Assembly: GCA_026003395.1 (NCBI GenBank)
Contig: BPHE01000004.1
Location: forward strand, 124,001-188,000
Source: Vicingaceae bacterium
GTDB lineage: Bacteria > Bacteroidota > Bacteroidia > Flavobacteriales_E > Vicingaceae
DNA length: 64,000 nucleotides
Reading direction: 5' to 3'
This document shows positions 25,968-35,964 of the stretch, one piece after another; position 1 is the stretch's first letter, and the number at the start of each line of letters is the position of its first letter. The notes beneath the pieces are model-generated. The model saw only the letters and a program-made list of their open reading frames with translations. It searched no databases and was not told where the DNA came from. The translations under genes and the position numbers were made by a program.

Positions 25968-26852
25968 TTAACTTTCATTCAATATGGCCTGATATTGTAA
26001 GCGTATCAATCCGTCTGACAGTCCAATTTGAGGGACAATCATTTTTTTGCAACCGGCCCATTTCATTACAGTAAGGTAAATTTTACAGGCAGGAATAATC
26101 ACATCAGCTCTGTCGGGGTTGAGGCCAAGTATTTTTATCCTGTCTTCGTAGGTGTATTTGGTCAGAAATTTTTCCAAATCCTTAAGTTTGTCAAATGAGA
26201 TGGGCTTAGAGGACTTTATTTCTGCCAATTTGTATAGTTTGTTGATGTTGCCACCCGAACCGATGGCCGTGATGTTTTTTAATTCTTTAGTGTTTTGGTG
26301 CAACCATTGTTTCATGCGCATCCATTCGTTTTTGAGCACATGGTCGTAAAGCAAACGAATGGTTCCGATTTTAAATGATTCTGATGCGATAGCTTGATGA
26401 TTGGCAAAAAGTGTGAGTTCGGTGCTGCCACCTCCCACATCCACATATAAATAGACCTTATTAGGTTCAAGAGTTTCTTTCCATTGGTTGGCAAAAATTG
26501 CACGAGCTTCTTCAATCCCCGACAGAACTTCAATTTGAATTCCGGTTTTTTTTAAAATTTTTTCGATGATTTCTTCCTTATTTTCTGCTTCTCTCATGGC
26601 AGATGTTGCACATGCCCTAAAATGCTTTACTTCATAAACATCCATGATTTCTTTATATGCCATTATGGATTTTTCTAAAAGTTTGGCTTTGTGTTTTGAA
26701 ATTTTTCCGGTAAGGAAAACATCTTCTCCCAAACGTACCGGCAAACGTATCAAGGTCGCTTTTTTGAAAACAGGACGACCGTTGACATGATGTACATGCG
26801 AAATCAACAATCTTAAAGCATTGGATCCGATATCTATAGCAGCAATTTTCAA
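25968..26852 (-). CDS. Exopolyphosphatase / pppGpp phosphatase (Ppx/GppA family)
   Basis: A 294-residue member of the ASKHA-fold Ppx/GppA family, which removes terminal phosphate from polyphosphate or pppGpp. Motifs: AIDIGSNALRLLI at the start (phosphate-binding loop), ACATSAMREAEN near 80, EVLSGIEEARAIF, YVDVGGGSTELTLF near 135 and IGSGGNINKL near 207. It is the short bacterial form without the C-terminal HD domain. The ATG lies 3 bases after the polyphosphate kinase stop, so synthesis and breakdown of polyphosphate are in one operon. Confidence 0.92.
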   Translation of the reverse strand: MKIAAIDIGSNALRLLISHVHHVNGRPVFKKATLIRLPVRLGEDVFLTGKISKHKAKLLEKSIMAYKEIMDVYEVKHFRACATSAMREAENKEEIIEKILKKTGIQIEVLSGIEEARAIFANQWKETLEPNKVYLYVDVGGGSTELTLFANHQAIASESFKIGTIRLLYDHVLKNEWMRMKQWLHQNTKELKNITAIGSGGNINKLYKLAEIKSSKPISFDKLKDLEKFLTKYTYEDRIKILGLNPDRADVIIPACKIYLTVMKWAGCKKMIVPQIGLSDGLIRLQYQAILNES

Positions 26853-26855
26853 GGG

Positions 26856-28940
26856 TTAATTTTTTTGCAATGATAAGTTTTTTAAAGTTCTGTTGTTATG
26901 CAAGAAATTATTAAAAAATTCATAAAGGTAGTATTGAGAACGAATAGGGGATTGATCATGTTTTAAAATGGTGTTTGTGAATTTCTCATCGATGATCCGG
27001 GCTTTTTGGTTGTCTTGCCATTGAATTTCAAAAAACTTCAGCAAAAGTTCTCTTAATTTTTTGTCGTAAACAGGGGTGGCAACTTCTATTCTGTAATCAA
27101 GATTACGTAACATCAAGTCGGCAGATGATATATAAATTTCCTGATCCTGTGCACCGAAGATATAAATTCTGGTGTGTTCCAAAAAACGATCTACTATACT
27201 TTTTGCTTGGATGTTTTCGCTTAAATTCTTTTTTTGCGGAATTAACGAACATATACTTCTGACAATCAGTTGTATTTCTACTCCTGCTTGACTTGCTTCA
27301 TAAAGATATTTAATAATTTCTTCGTCTGAGAGGTTGTTTACTTTTATGCCGATGTAGGCACTGTGTCCTTTTTTGGTAAGTTTGATCTGGTGTTTTATTT
27401 TTTCGATGAGTTGTTGTCTCATAAACAGAGGGGAAACCAAAAGATGTTTGAATTTTCTTTGCTTGAATGGTGATTGAAACATTTCAAAAACCTTTTCAAT
27501 TTCATCGACAATTCCCTTCCGGCATGTAATCAAGCTGATATCACTGTAAAGTTTGGCTGTATTTTCATTGAAATTGCCGGTACCGATGTGTACAAGTTGT
27601 TCTTTTTTTCTTCCATTTTTGCGTGTTATCAAAAAGATTTTGGAATGTACTTTCAAACCTTCCACACCAAAGATTACTTTAACACCTTCTTCTTGTAACA
27701 AATTGGCCCATTCAATATTGGCTTCTTCGTCAAATCTTGCTTGTATTTCAACCAAAACGGTCACTTGCTTGCCATTGCGGGCGGCATTGATTAGGGCATT
27801 GATGATGGCTGAAGGTTTTGCCAGGCGATAGAGAGTTATTTTAATTGAAACAACATCCGGATCTATAGCTGCTTCACGCAGCAAGTCAATGATGTAATCG
27901 AATTTTTGATAGGGATAAAAAAGCATTATATCTTTTTTTTTGACCACCTCAAAGATGGATCTTTGATTTTCCAAAAATGGATGGGGCAAAGGTGGCATCG
28001 GTTCATAAAGAAGATGCTCAAATCCTTTGACCGGAAAATTGATAAAATCTTTAAAATTGTGATATTTCCCACCGGGGATGATATTGTCTTCGCCCGAGAG
28101 TTTGAGTTTTTGAATCAACAACGATAAAATGTCTTCCTTTATATTGCGGTCATAAACTAAACGTACTGGTTGTCCTTTTTTTCTTTTTTTCAAACTTTTT
28201 TCAAGTTTTTCTACCAGGGAAGAATTTATATCGTTGTCTAAATCCAACTCTGCATCCCTGGTAATTTTTATACACCATGAATGAATTTTATCACAAGAGA
28301 AAAAAGAGAAAATCTCGTCCATGCACAGACGTATGATGTCGTCTATGATCATAACAGGAGTGATATCTTGATAATTAGGCAGAACCACAAATCTTGGAAC
28401 GGCATAGGTGGGAATTTCGATTAACGATAATTTTTGTTTTCCCATTTTTAGAATGATTTGTGTGACAAGATAAATAGATTTGTCTTTTAAGTCGGGAATT
28501 TTTTTTATTTGATCAATCATGACAGGCACCAAATGCGGACGTATGTTTGCACGGAAGTAGTTTCTGATCCAGGATTCTTGCTCCGGAGTTAATTGTGTTT
28601 CATCTATGATGAAAATTTTTTCTTTTTCAAGTTCTTTTCTTATAATTTCAAATGTTGTATCAAAACGGTTTTGAAGATCCAGCACTCTTTGACGGATGAT
28701 TTTTAAGACCTTTTTGGGGTTATGTTCCGGCCAAAATTTATGATGACGCAGATTGGCCAAACGTTTGAGTGTAGCCACCCTTACTCTGAAAAACTCGTCT
28801 TGGTTGCTTGAATATATGCCCAGAAATTTTACTCTTTCGAGTAAAGGCACAGAAGTGTCACCCGCCTCTTGCAACACACGTTCATTAAAAGACAACCAGC
28901 TAATGTCTCTATGTATAGTGGGATATAGATTCTTTTTCAT
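26856..28940 (-). CDS. ppk1: Polyphosphate kinase 1
   Basis: A 694-residue enzyme that reversibly transfers the terminal phosphate of ATP onto polyphosphate. The N-terminal domain begins HRDISWLSFNERVLQEA and FLGIYSSNQDEFFRVRV; MLFYPYQKFDYIIDLL and IKITLYRLAKPSAII precede the catalytic PLD-like domains. The phosphorylated His lies in VHSKIFLITR; HIGTGNFNENTAKLYSD and YISSADLMLRNLDYRIEV follow. Full length. First gene of the ppk-ppx operon. Confidence 0.96.
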   Translation of the reverse strand: MKKNLYPTIHRDISWLSFNERVLQEAGDTSVPLLERVKFLGIYSSNQDEFFRVRVATLKRLANLRHHKFWPEHNPKKVLKIIRQRVLDLQNRFDTTFEIIRKELEKEKIFIIDETQLTPEQESWIRNYFRANIRPHLVPVMIDQIKKIPDLKDKSIYLVTQIILKMGKQKLSLIEIPTYAVPRFVVLPNYQDITPVMIIDDIIRLCMDEIFSFFSCDKIHSWCIKITRDAELDLDNDINSSLVEKLEKSLKKRKKGQPVRLVYDRNIKEDILSLLIQKLKLSGEDNIIPGGKYHNFKDFINFPVKGFEHLLYEPMPPLPHPFLENQRSIFEVVKKKDIMLFYPYQKFDYIIDLLREAAIDPDVVSIKITLYRLAKPSAIINALINAARNGKQVTVLVEIQARFDEEANIEWANLLQEEGVKVIFGVEGLKVHSKIFLITRKNGRKKEQLVHIGTGNFNENTAKLYSDISLITCRKGIVDEIEKVFEMFQSPFKQRKFKHLLVSPLFMRQQLIEKIKHQIKLTKKGHSAYIGIKVNNLSDEEIIKYLYEASQAGVEIQLIVRSICSLIPQKKNLSENIQAKSIVDRFLEHTRIYIFGAQDQEIYISSADLMLRNLDYRIEVATPVYDKKLRELLLKFFEIQWQDNQKARIIDEKFTNTILKHDQSPIRSQYYLYEFFNNFLHNNRTLKNLSLQKN

Positions 28941-29067
28941 TTTAAATTGATAGTTTTACAATACAAATGTACTGAATACAAGACATATTTCCGTGAATGC
29001 CCGTAAAAATTAAGATAAAATTAAATTGAATTTAACAAAAAAATGCTGTTTCCTATTACAAAACAAA

Positions 29068-29559
29068 CTATAAGTTCTTTGGGAAAACTTTTTTTATGAG
29101 CACCCCTTGTGTTTTAAATATATCAATCCATGACCGGGCATTCTCAAATGAAATGATGGCTACGGCGCAAGTGGGGAATTTAACCCAACCTGCATGGATT
29201 AGAAGTTCAATCAAGTCGTGCAAAGAGGGATTGTGCCCGATTATTGTGATCGTTTGATGATGGTTGTCTGTCTGGGTTATGATTTCAATCAAATCATCAG
29301 CGGAGGCCTCGTAAATACGTTTTTCCCATACTATTTCATTCATGTTCCATCCGGTAACCCTGCTTAAAATACACGCAGTAGATACGGTTCGCAATGATGG
29401 ACTGCAATATATTTTCCCGTCCATGATAGAATTTTCTTTTAACCACTGCCCAATGGTCAATGCATCATAAATACCTCTTTGGTTCAGTGGCCTGTAAAAA
29501 TCATCGACCGGCAAATCACGAGCAGATTTTGCATGTCTTATCAATTGCAGGATTTTCAT
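29068..29559 (-). CDS. SixA-like phosphohistidine phosphatase
   Basis: A 163-residue histidine-phosphatase-superfamily protein. The N-terminal catalytic motif LIRHAKSA (His8), CSPSLRTVSTA near 52-62, and IGHNPSLHDLIELL near 105 give the standard RHG/H catalytic set. SixA-type enzymes dephosphorylate histidine phosphotransfer proteins; other substrates are possible. It stands alone, 127 bases from the polyphosphate operon. Confidence 0.85.
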   Translation of the reverse strand: MKILQLIRHAKSARDLPVDDFYRPLNQRGIYDALTIGQWLKENSIMDGKIYCSPSLRTVSTACILSRVTGWNMNEIVWEKRIYEASADDLIEIITQTDNHHQTITIIGHNPSLHDLIELLIHAGWVKFPTCAVAIISFENARSWIDIFKTQGVLIKKVFPKNL

Positions 29560-29705
29560 ATCTATTTTATTTTTTGTGTAAATCTATGAAATTTGAAATA
29601 TCATGCTTCATCTTAATGGCATTTTTTGTTTTACAGCATTGTTAAAAATGAAATTTTTTATACCCAAGTATGAAACAAGCAACGATAAATATACAGTAAG
29701 AAAAA

Positions 29706-29713
29706 TACTTTTG
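29706..29713 (+). promoter_or_regulatory. Candidate -7 box (TACTTTTG) upstream of phosphoglycerate mutase
   Basis: Full TAnnTTTG match 88 bases before the gpmI start. A second near-match (GATATTTG) lies about 20 bases from the start codon, so the true promoter is uncertain. Confidence 0.3.
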
Positions 29714-29801
29714 TAAAGGTACTGCCGGAACATAATCAAAAAAAATCAAATTAAAGGAATAGTTCAAGTCATTTCGGATATTTGCAAAATATTTAAAAGA
29801 T

Positions 29802-31325
29802 ATGAAAAAGTCAAAAGTTCTATTGATGATATTGGATGGGTGGGGGATTGGCAAAGGAGATAAAGGAGATGCCATTGCCGCAGCCAATACGCCATTTTAT
29901 GATTATTGCCTGAATAATTACCCGAACAGCCGGTTATTTACAGATGGTGAAAATGTTGGCCTGCCTGATGGTCAAATGGGAAATTCTGAAGTAGGACATT
30001 TAAATATAGGTGCCGGAAGAATCGTATACCAGGACCTTGTAAAAATAAATAAAGCCATTGCATTCGGCGAATTTTTCAAAAATCGGGTTCTAAAGGAAGC
30101 CATGGAATATGCACGGACACAAGGCAAATCGGTTCATTTGATGGGATTGGTTTCGGACGGCGGTGTGCACTCACATATCAATCATTTGTTTGCCTTGATT
30201 GACATGGCTGAAAAGGAAGGTATACAAAATGTCTTTATTCATGCTTTTACAGATGGCAGGGATTGTGATCCTCATTCCGGTCGTAAACACATAAAGAATT
30301 TGTTGAATTATTTAGATAAAAAGCCCGCTAAACTTGTTTCGATGATCGGACGGTATTATGCCATGGACCGTGATAAACGTTGGGAGAGAATTAAAAATGC
30401 CTATGATTTGTTAATAAAAGGAGAAGGGGAACATACAAGGAATTTTTTGCAAACATTGGAGCAATCTTATGAAAAAGGCATAACCGATGAATTTTTGCTT
30501 CCTGTCGTTTTGGTTGATGGTCATGACAAACCGGTAGGAAGAATTCATGAAGGGGATGTAGTGATTTGTTTTAATTTCAGAACCGACAGATGCCGTCAAA
30601 TAACCATGGCTCTCACTCAAAAAGATTTTCCGGAATATGACATGAAGACGATCCCCCTTTACTATGTTACTATGACCAATTATGATGATACATTCCGAAA
30701 TGTTAAAGTAATCTTTGACAAGGAACTTTTGCACGATACACTGGGAGAAGCGATTTCCAAAAACGGTTTAACTCAGTTGAGAATAGCCGAAACTGAAAAA
30801 TATCCGCACGTGACATTCTTTTTTTCGGGAGGAAGAGAAAAGGTCTTCGAGGGAGAAGAACGAATCATGATACCATCTCCAAAAGTCAAAACTTATGATT
30901 TACAGCCCGAAATGAGCGCATTACAGGTTAAAGACGCCGTTATTGAATATTTACGAAAGCACCATCCCGACTTCGTATGTTTAAATTTTGCCAATCCCGA
31001 CATGGTTGGTCACACGGGAGTTTTCCCGGCTATAGTAAAAGCCATAGAGACAGTTGACTTTTGTGCCGGTGAGGTTGTCAAGGAAGCCGTCAATCTAGGG
31101 TATATCGTTTGGATCATAGCAGATCATGGAAATGCCGAATATACCATCAATGAAGATGGTAGCCCAAATACTGCTCACACCACCAATCCTGTTCCTTCAA
31201 TTATAATCAATGCAGACGTGAAAACTTTAAAAGAAGGGATATTGGCTGATGTGGCGCCTACCATATTGACTTTGATGGGTTTGGAGATTCCTGAAGTAAT
31301 GACCGGAAAAATTTTAACTGAATAA
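29802..31325 (+). CDS. gpmI: 2,3-bisphosphoglycerate-independent phosphoglycerate mutase
   Basis: A 507-residue, manganese-dependent glycolytic enzyme interconverting 3- and 2-phosphoglycerate. It has the alkaline-phosphatase fold: LMILDGWGIG at the start (metal Asp), GQMGNSEVGHLNIGAGR with the phosphorylated serine near 63, HAFTDGRDCDP, IGRYYAMDRDKRWER, then NFANPDMVGHTG and IADHGNAEYTI with the second metal set. Full length. An M20 dipeptidase gene follows 11 bases downstream and may be cotranscribed. Confidence 0.97.
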   Translation: MKKSKVLLMILDGWGIGKGDKGDAIAAANTPFYDYCLNNYPNSRLFTDGENVGLPDGQMGNSEVGHLNIGAGRIVYQDLVKINKAIAFGEFFKNRVLKEAMEYARTQGKSVHLMGLVSDGGVHSHINHLFALIDMAEKEGIQNVFIHAFTDGRDCDPHSGRKHIKNLLNYLDKKPAKLVSMIGRYYAMDRDKRWERIKNAYDLLIKGEGEHTRNFLQTLEQSYEKGITDEFLLPVVLVDGHDKPVGRIHEGDVVICFNFRTDRCRQITMALTQKDFPEYDMKTIPLYYVTMTNYDDTFRNVKVIFDKELLHDTLGEAISKNGLTQLRIAETEKYPHVTFFFSGGREKVFEGEERIMIPSPKVKTYDLQPEMSALQVKDAVIEYLRKHHPDFVCLNFANPDMVGHTGVFPAIVKAIETVDFCAGEVVKEAVNLGYIVWIIADHGNAEYTINEDGSPNTAHTTNPVPSIIINADVKTLKEGILADVAPTILTLMGLEIPEVMTGKILTE

Positions 31326-31336
31326 AATATATCGAT

Positions 31337-32725
31337 ATGCAAGAAAAAATAAAACAAAACATTGAAAAAAACCGTCAAAGGTATATCGACGAAATGATAG
31401 ATTTATTAAAAATACCTTCCATCAGTGCCGATTCTAAATATGTGGAAGATGTCAAAAGATGTGCAGAAGCCGTTAAAGAACGTTTGCTGGAAGCCGGTGC
31501 AGATAAGGCCGAAATCATGCCTACAAAAGGCCATCCCGTGGTATATGCCGAAAAAATCATCGATCCATCCAAACCCACGGTGCTGGTTTATGGTCATTAT
31601 GATGTTCAACCGGTTGATCCAATTGAATTATGGGATACACCACCATTTGACCCGGTGATTAAAAAAACAGATATTCATCCGGGAGGAGCCATTTTTGCAC
31701 GAGGCGCGGCTGATGATAAGGGCCAATTTTACATGCACGTAAAAGCATTTGAAATATTGAACAGTGAAAATTTGCTCAATTGTAATGTGAAATTTATGAT
31801 CGAAGGAGAAGAAGAAGTGGGATCGGCTCATCTTGAAGAATTTATCGACCAACACAAAGATCTTTTAAAATGTGATTGTATATTGATCTCCGATACAGCC
31901 CTGCTTGGTCCCGGAATACCAACCATCACTGTGGGATTAAGGGGATTGAGTTATATGGAAGTTGAAGTGACCGGACCAAACCGCGATTTACACTCGGGTA
32001 TTTATGGGGGGGCGGTAGACAATCCTGCTCAAGTTTTATGTAAAATGATTGCTCAATTGAAAGATGATAAAGGCAAAATCACTATACCCGGGTTTTATGA
32101 TGATGTGGTGGAAATTGATGAAGAAGAACGACGTTTATATGCTTCCGCTCCATTTGATGTTGAAGAATTCAAGAGGTCTATCGGTGTGAAACAACTAAAA
32201 GGGGAGGAGGGATACCTGCCGCACGAATGGATATCTATCAGGCCCACCCTGGATGTAAACGGTATATGGAGCGGATATACGGGAGAAGGAGCTAAGACCG
32301 TATTGCCATCTAAAGCATTTGCCAAAATCTCCATGCGACTGGTTCCAAACCAATCGTCAAAAAAAATAAGCGATTTGTTTGCGAATTATATCAAACAATT
32401 GGCTCCCGGCACGGTGGATGTTCGGGTGAACTATCATCATGGAGGGGAACCTGTGGTTGTGTCTATGAACTCAAAAGCATATCAGGCCGCAGCAAAAAGT
32501 ATGGAACAAACCATGGGAAGACAACCTTATCCTGTAAGAGGTGGCGGCAGCATTCCTATTGTTAGTTTGTTTAGTCAAAAACTATCCAAGGATATTGTGT
32601 TGATGGGCTTTGGTTTGGATAGTGATGCCCTACATTCTCCAAATGAACATTTCGGGCTGGTCAATTATTTTACCGGTATCGAAACCATTGCTTTATTTTA
32701 TGTCAATTATCAAAATTTTAAATAA
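31337..32725 (+). CDS. M20-family metallodipeptidase
   Basis: A 462-residue cytosolic di-zinc peptidase of the CNDP/PepV-like group. Metal ligands are visible: VYGHYDVQP (His), ARGAADDKGQ (bridging Asp), IEGEEEVGSAHLEEF (catalytic and ligand Glu), DTALLGPGIPT (Asp) and, near the C-terminus, SPNEHFG (His). A dimerisation domain (about 190-350) is present, including NRDLHSGIYGG. It probably cleaves dipeptides for amino-acid recycling. It follows gpmI by 11 bases and is followed by the LEA-like lipoprotein gene. Confidence 0.93.
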   Translation: MQEKIKQNIEKNRQRYIDEMIDLLKIPSISADSKYVEDVKRCAEAVKERLLEAGADKAEIMPTKGHPVVYAEKIIDPSKPTVLVYGHYDVQPVDPIELWDTPPFDPVIKKTDIHPGGAIFARGAADDKGQFYMHVKAFEILNSENLLNCNVKFMIEGEEEVGSAHLEEFIDQHKDLLKCDCILISDTALLGPGIPTITVGLRGLSYMEVEVTGPNRDLHSGIYGGAVDNPAQVLCKMIAQLKDDKGKITIPGFYDDVVEIDEEERRLYASAPFDVEEFKRSIGVKQLKGEEGYLPHEWISIRPTLDVNGIWSGYTGEGAKTVLPSKAFAKISMRLVPNQSSKKISDLFANYIKQLAPGTVDVRVNYHHGGEPVVVSMNSKAYQAAAKSMEQTMGRQPYPVRGGGSIPIVSLFSQKLSKDIVLMGFGLDSDALHSPNEHFGLVNYFTGIETIALFYVNYQNFK

Positions 32726-32731
32726 TTGTTT

Positions 32732-33217
32732 ATGAAAAACATTACCCGTCTCTTTTTTGTCTTTTTATTTATATCATTGGCAGGATGCCAAATAGAAGCT
32801 CCGGAATTGAAAAACATCGAGCAAATTGGTATTGATGAAGTCGGCAAATCGAGCATAAAAATCACTTTATGGGCATCAATTGACAATCCGAATAATTATG
32901 GTTTTACGGTTACAGAGGCTGATCTTGACGTGTATATCAACAGCACCCGTATAGGTAAAGTGGTGTTAGACAAAAATGTGAAAATTAAAGCTAACCGGAT
33001 TGAAACATATCCTGTAGAATTATCGGCCGGGGCAACGAATCTCATTGCCGGAGCTATTCAAGGAGGGATACAAACTTTATTGAAAGGAAAAGTCAATTTG
33101 AGGGTAAAAGGGAATGTGAAAGCCCGCCGATTTTTGTTTTCTAAAAAATTTCCTGTGGATTATCAGGCGGAAGTGCCTGTTAAACTTAACAGAAATAAAG
33201 AAAGTGACGAAAACTAG
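32732..33217 (+). CDS. LEA type 2-like lipoprotein
   Basis: A 161-residue lipoprotein; ATG at 32732 gives MKNITRLFFVFLFISLAGC, with lipidation at Cys19. An in-frame TTG six bases earlier abuts the dipeptidase stop but is less likely. The mature domain (IKITLWASIDNPNNYGFTVTEADLDVYINSTRIGKV) has the LEA14/WHy pattern of a beta-sandwich stress-type domain containing the NPN motif. Such lipoproteins are common in Bacteroidota; function unknown. Confidence 0.8.
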   Translation: MKNITRLFFVFLFISLAGCQIEAPELKNIEQIGIDEVGKSSIKITLWASIDNPNNYGFTVTEADLDVYINSTRIGKVVLDKNVKIKANRIETYPVELSAGATNLIAGAIQGGIQTLLKGKVNLRVKGNVKARRFLFSKKFPVDYQAEVPVKLNRNKESDEN

Positions 33218-33238
33218 TTTACCAAAACTTTCCGGTAG

Positions 33239-34114
33239 ATGAGAAAGTTCATATTGTTTTTCTTGATATTTTTACCGGGGGCTTATTTTTCGCAAATTTT
33301 CAATCCTTATTTGGAAGTATTTGGAGAATATCCCTTTTTCAACCAACGTTTTATTGCGCAAAACAATATCTTTCAATTATCATGTAAAGTGCTTTATAAA
33401 AAATCCGGAGATATCATTCGTTCAAAAGGAGAATCTGAATCATATTTTTTCGACCGGAATGGAAGGTTGACTCATTTTTATAAGTTGATATCTTGGGAAA
33501 ATGGTTTGGATACCTTGCATTATTTTTATGGGTATGACCAGGATACTTTAATTGCAATATATTATACCTATGATAAAGGTTTTAACAAAAAAACATTTGT
33601 TTACGACAAAGACAGGAAGTGTATTGCCATTCAATACAGCCGGATTGCCAATCAGACAGCCGGTTTGTTGGAAGTTAACTTTGGTAATGAAACATTTTTG
33701 ACCGAAGAGAAATTGGAATATGTTTATCAAGATGGCAAAGTCGTCAAAAGAGTATATAAAAATAACTTCGGTTTACCTTTTAAAGAAGAAATTGTAGAAT
33801 ATGATGACCACGGTTATGTGGTCAGACATGAATTTACCTATGTGACATCAGGTCAAAGAGAGGTGATTTATTATGAATATGACAATTATGGATGGATAAA
33901 ATCTAAAACCTGTTATTATCCTTCAGAAAACAAGACAGAGAAAAAGTTATATTACCACGATGCTTTGGGAAACCTTCTAAAAATAGAATACTTTGAAAAT
34001 GATAACATGACACACGTTGAAGAGTTTTTGTATGATAAAAATACTTATATCATTCGTGCTACTATCAAAAAAAGATTGACAGATGAATTTATAACCATTC
34101 GTAAGTTCGATTAA
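33239..34114 (+). CDS. Secreted protein with YD-like beta repeats, function unknown
   Basis: A 291-residue protein with a signal peptide (MRKFILFFLIFLPGAYFSQ). The mature part has repeated units of about 20-25 residues built on a YxYDxxG or YDDxGxV pattern (YFFDRNGRLTHFY, VEYDDHGYVVRHEF, YEYDNYGWIKSKT, YYHDALGNLLKIEYF), resembling the YD/RHS-type or MORN-like repeats of Bacteroidota surface proteins. No enzyme domain or sorting signal was seen. It lies in the same direction as the LEA-like lipoprotein, 21 bases downstream. Confidence 0.7.
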   Translation: MRKFILFFLIFLPGAYFSQIFNPYLEVFGEYPFFNQRFIAQNNIFQLSCKVLYKKSGDIIRSKGESESYFFDRNGRLTHFYKLISWENGLDTLHYFYGYDQDTLIAIYYTYDKGFNKKTFVYDKDRKCIAIQYSRIANQTAGLLEVNFGNETFLTEEKLEYVYQDGKVVKRVYKNNFGLPFKEEIVEYDDHGYVVRHEFTYVTSGQREVIYYEYDNYGWIKSKTCYYPSENKTEKKLYYHDALGNLLKIEYFENDNMTHVEEFLYDKNTYIIRATIKKRLTDEFITIRKFD

Positions 34115-34124
34115 GAATTGATCA

Positions 34125-35501
34125 TTAAGAAATTCGGGGCCAAACAAGCACTTTGGGTTCGCAATACTCCATCATGGCATATCGTATGCCTTCACGGCCC
34201 AAACCGGAATCTTTCATTCCGCCATAAGGCATTCTGTCGGATCTGTAGGTTGGAACATCATTTAAGATAATGCCTCCGCACTCAATATGTTCAAATGCAT
34301 ACATGGCTTCATGCCAGTTGTCTGTAAAAATGCCGGCTTGTAAACCATATTTTGACTGATTGATGAAATCCACAGCTTCTTTAAAATCATCATATTTTTG
34401 TAGAATGGCTACAGGTCCAAAAACTTCTTCACAATAAACCTTACAATCGGGATTAACATTCTCAAGAATGGCAGGTTCATAAAAAGCACCATTCCTTTTG
34501 CCTCCGGTAAGCAAAACGGCGCCATCTTCCAATGCTTCATTTACCCATTGTTCCACTCGTTTGGCATTTTCTTCGTCGATCATTACACTGACATCAGTCT
34601 GTGGGTCGGTAGGATTGCCAAATTTCAATCCATTGTAAGCTTCAATTAACTTTGTTTTCAATTCATCATAAATGCTTTCGTGAACAATCACTCTTTGGGT
34701 GTGGATACAAACCTGTCCGCTATATGCAATCATACCATTGACCAAAGATGATACAATTTTATCAACAGTGCAAGAAGGTGTTACAATCACACCGGCGTTT
34801 CCACCGAGTTCAAGCAATACTTTTTTCTTTCCCGATTTGGATTTCAAATGCCATCCTACTTTAGGAGATCCGGTAAAGCTAAGTATTTTAATTTCTCCGT
34901 ATTGAAGAAAATTTTCGGCAGTTTCATTTTTCCATAATGCAACCTGAAAACAAACGAGAGGGAGACCGGCTTCCAAAGCAATGGATTGTAGTTTTAGTGC
35001 AGATAACGGTGTACGCAAATCGGGTTTTATCACTATCGGTGCTCCGACTGCAATGGCAGGAGCAACTTTGTGTGCAACGAGGTTTAAGGGAAAATTAAAT
35101 GGTGTTATTCCATAAACGGCACCGGAAGGGAAGTATCTGACCAGGGCTTCTTTTTCAACATTTGGCAAAAAGCCATCCAACATCAAATGTTGACCGTCGA
35201 ATTTATCGCATTCTTCTGCCGCAAGCTTAAATGTGTATATGGCACGATCTACTTCGCCCAGCGAATATTTCATAGGTTTGGCACTTTCGCGGCTGATCAA
35301 ATCGGCAATCTCTTGTTTTTGAGCAGCTATAAGTTGTGAAATACCGTAAAGTATATTTTTTCTGACCGCTGATGATGAGTTTTTGTAAAACTCAAATGCT
35401 TTTCTGATATTATCGTTTATCTCTGCAAATGACTTTTCATCTTTAAGTTGAAGTTGTTGTATTTTTTCGCCGGTGAATTTTTCTGTAACTACAAGATTCA
35501 T
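34125..35501 (-). CDS. NAD(P)-dependent aldehyde dehydrogenase
   Basis: A 458-residue member of the ALDH superfamily that oxidises an aldehyde to an acid. Visible features: YGITPFNFPLNLVAHKVAPAI (cofactor-side), FTGSPKVGWHLKS, general-base Glu in VLLELGGNAGVI, catalytic Cys in YSGQVCIHTQR, EEVFGPVAIL, and RMPYGGMKDSGLGREG near the end. The sequence looks closest to the succinate-semialdehyde or glyceraldehyde-3-phosphate (non-phosphorylating) groups; the substrate is not determinable. The gene stands alone. Confidence 0.9.
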   Translation of the reverse strand: MNLVVTEKFTGEKIQQLQLKDEKSFAEINDNIRKAFEFYKNSSSAVRKNILYGISQLIAAQKQEIADLISRESAKPMKYSLGEVDRAIYTFKLAAEECDKFDGQHLMLDGFLPNVEKEALVRYFPSGAVYGITPFNFPLNLVAHKVAPAIAVGAPIVIKPDLRTPLSALKLQSIALEAGLPLVCFQVALWKNETAENFLQYGEIKILSFTGSPKVGWHLKSKSGKKKVLLELGGNAGVIVTPSCTVDKIVSSLVNGMIAYSGQVCIHTQRVIVHESIYDELKTKLIEAYNGLKFGNPTDPQTDVSVMIDEENAKRVEQWVNEALEDGAVLLTGGKRNGAFYEPAILENVNPDCKVYCEEVFGPVAILQKYDDFKEAVDFINQSKYGLQAGIFTDNWHEAMYAFEHIECGGIILNDVPTYRSDRMPYGGMKDSGLGREGIRYAMMEYCEPKVLVWPRIS

Positions 35502-35508
35502 TTATTGT

Positions 35509-35964
35509 TTAATTCAAAATTTTTGAAATAATGAATGTGAAAACACCGGAAATAATATGATGCCAATTGGTTTCGGTTTGTGAAATTTTATGCCCTGTTA
35601 AATTATCCGATTGTTTATTTGAATTTTTTACAGAGGGGGAATCAGTTTTTTTTTCAATTAATTTGGCTTTGTAGGTCCCGTTGTTGATATTGTTGATAAT
35701 ATTTACTATTTCTTCGGCTGATGTTTGTTCCGGGTCGAATTTACATGTTGCCTGATTTTGTTGAAAATTCACTTTACAATCGATAATGCCTTCGGACTTT
35801 TTTAATTCTTTTTCAATAGTTTTGGCGCAACCATACTCACAGACCATCCCTTCAATAGCCAATGTGATTTCTTCACTTTTTCCGGAAAAATTTTTGTTTT
35901 TTTCAGTGTCACTACATGAAAAAATCAAAAAAATAAATGCGAAAAATGGTAATAATCTGATCAT
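35509..35964 (-). CDS. Lipoprotein with a heavy-metal-associated (HMA) domain
   Basis: A 151-residue lipoprotein (signal MIRLLPFFAFIFLIFSC, lipidated Cys17). The HMA fold follows at about 32-105: LAIEGMVCEYGCAKTIEKELKKSEGI. The two metal-binding cysteines are separated by three residues (CEYGC), instead of the usual CxxC. After the domain there is a Lys/Ser/Asn-rich linker and a hydrophobic C-terminal segment. It overlaps the cytosolic HMA gene by 4 bases, so both are made together. It probably binds Cu(I) or a similar soft metal in the envelope. Confidence 0.8.
   Translation of the reverse strand: MIRLLPFFAFIFLIFSCSDTEKNKNFSGKSEEITLAIEGMVCEYGCAKTIEKELKKSEGIIDCKVNFQQNQATCKFDPEQTSAEEIVNIINNINNGTYKAKLIEKKTDSPSVKNSNKQSDNLTGHKISQTETNWHHIISGVFTFIISKILN

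Noticed and set aside
30804-30822. CACGTG-containing stretch inside gpmI as a parS candidate
   Set aside because: Only the central six bases match; the arms do not.
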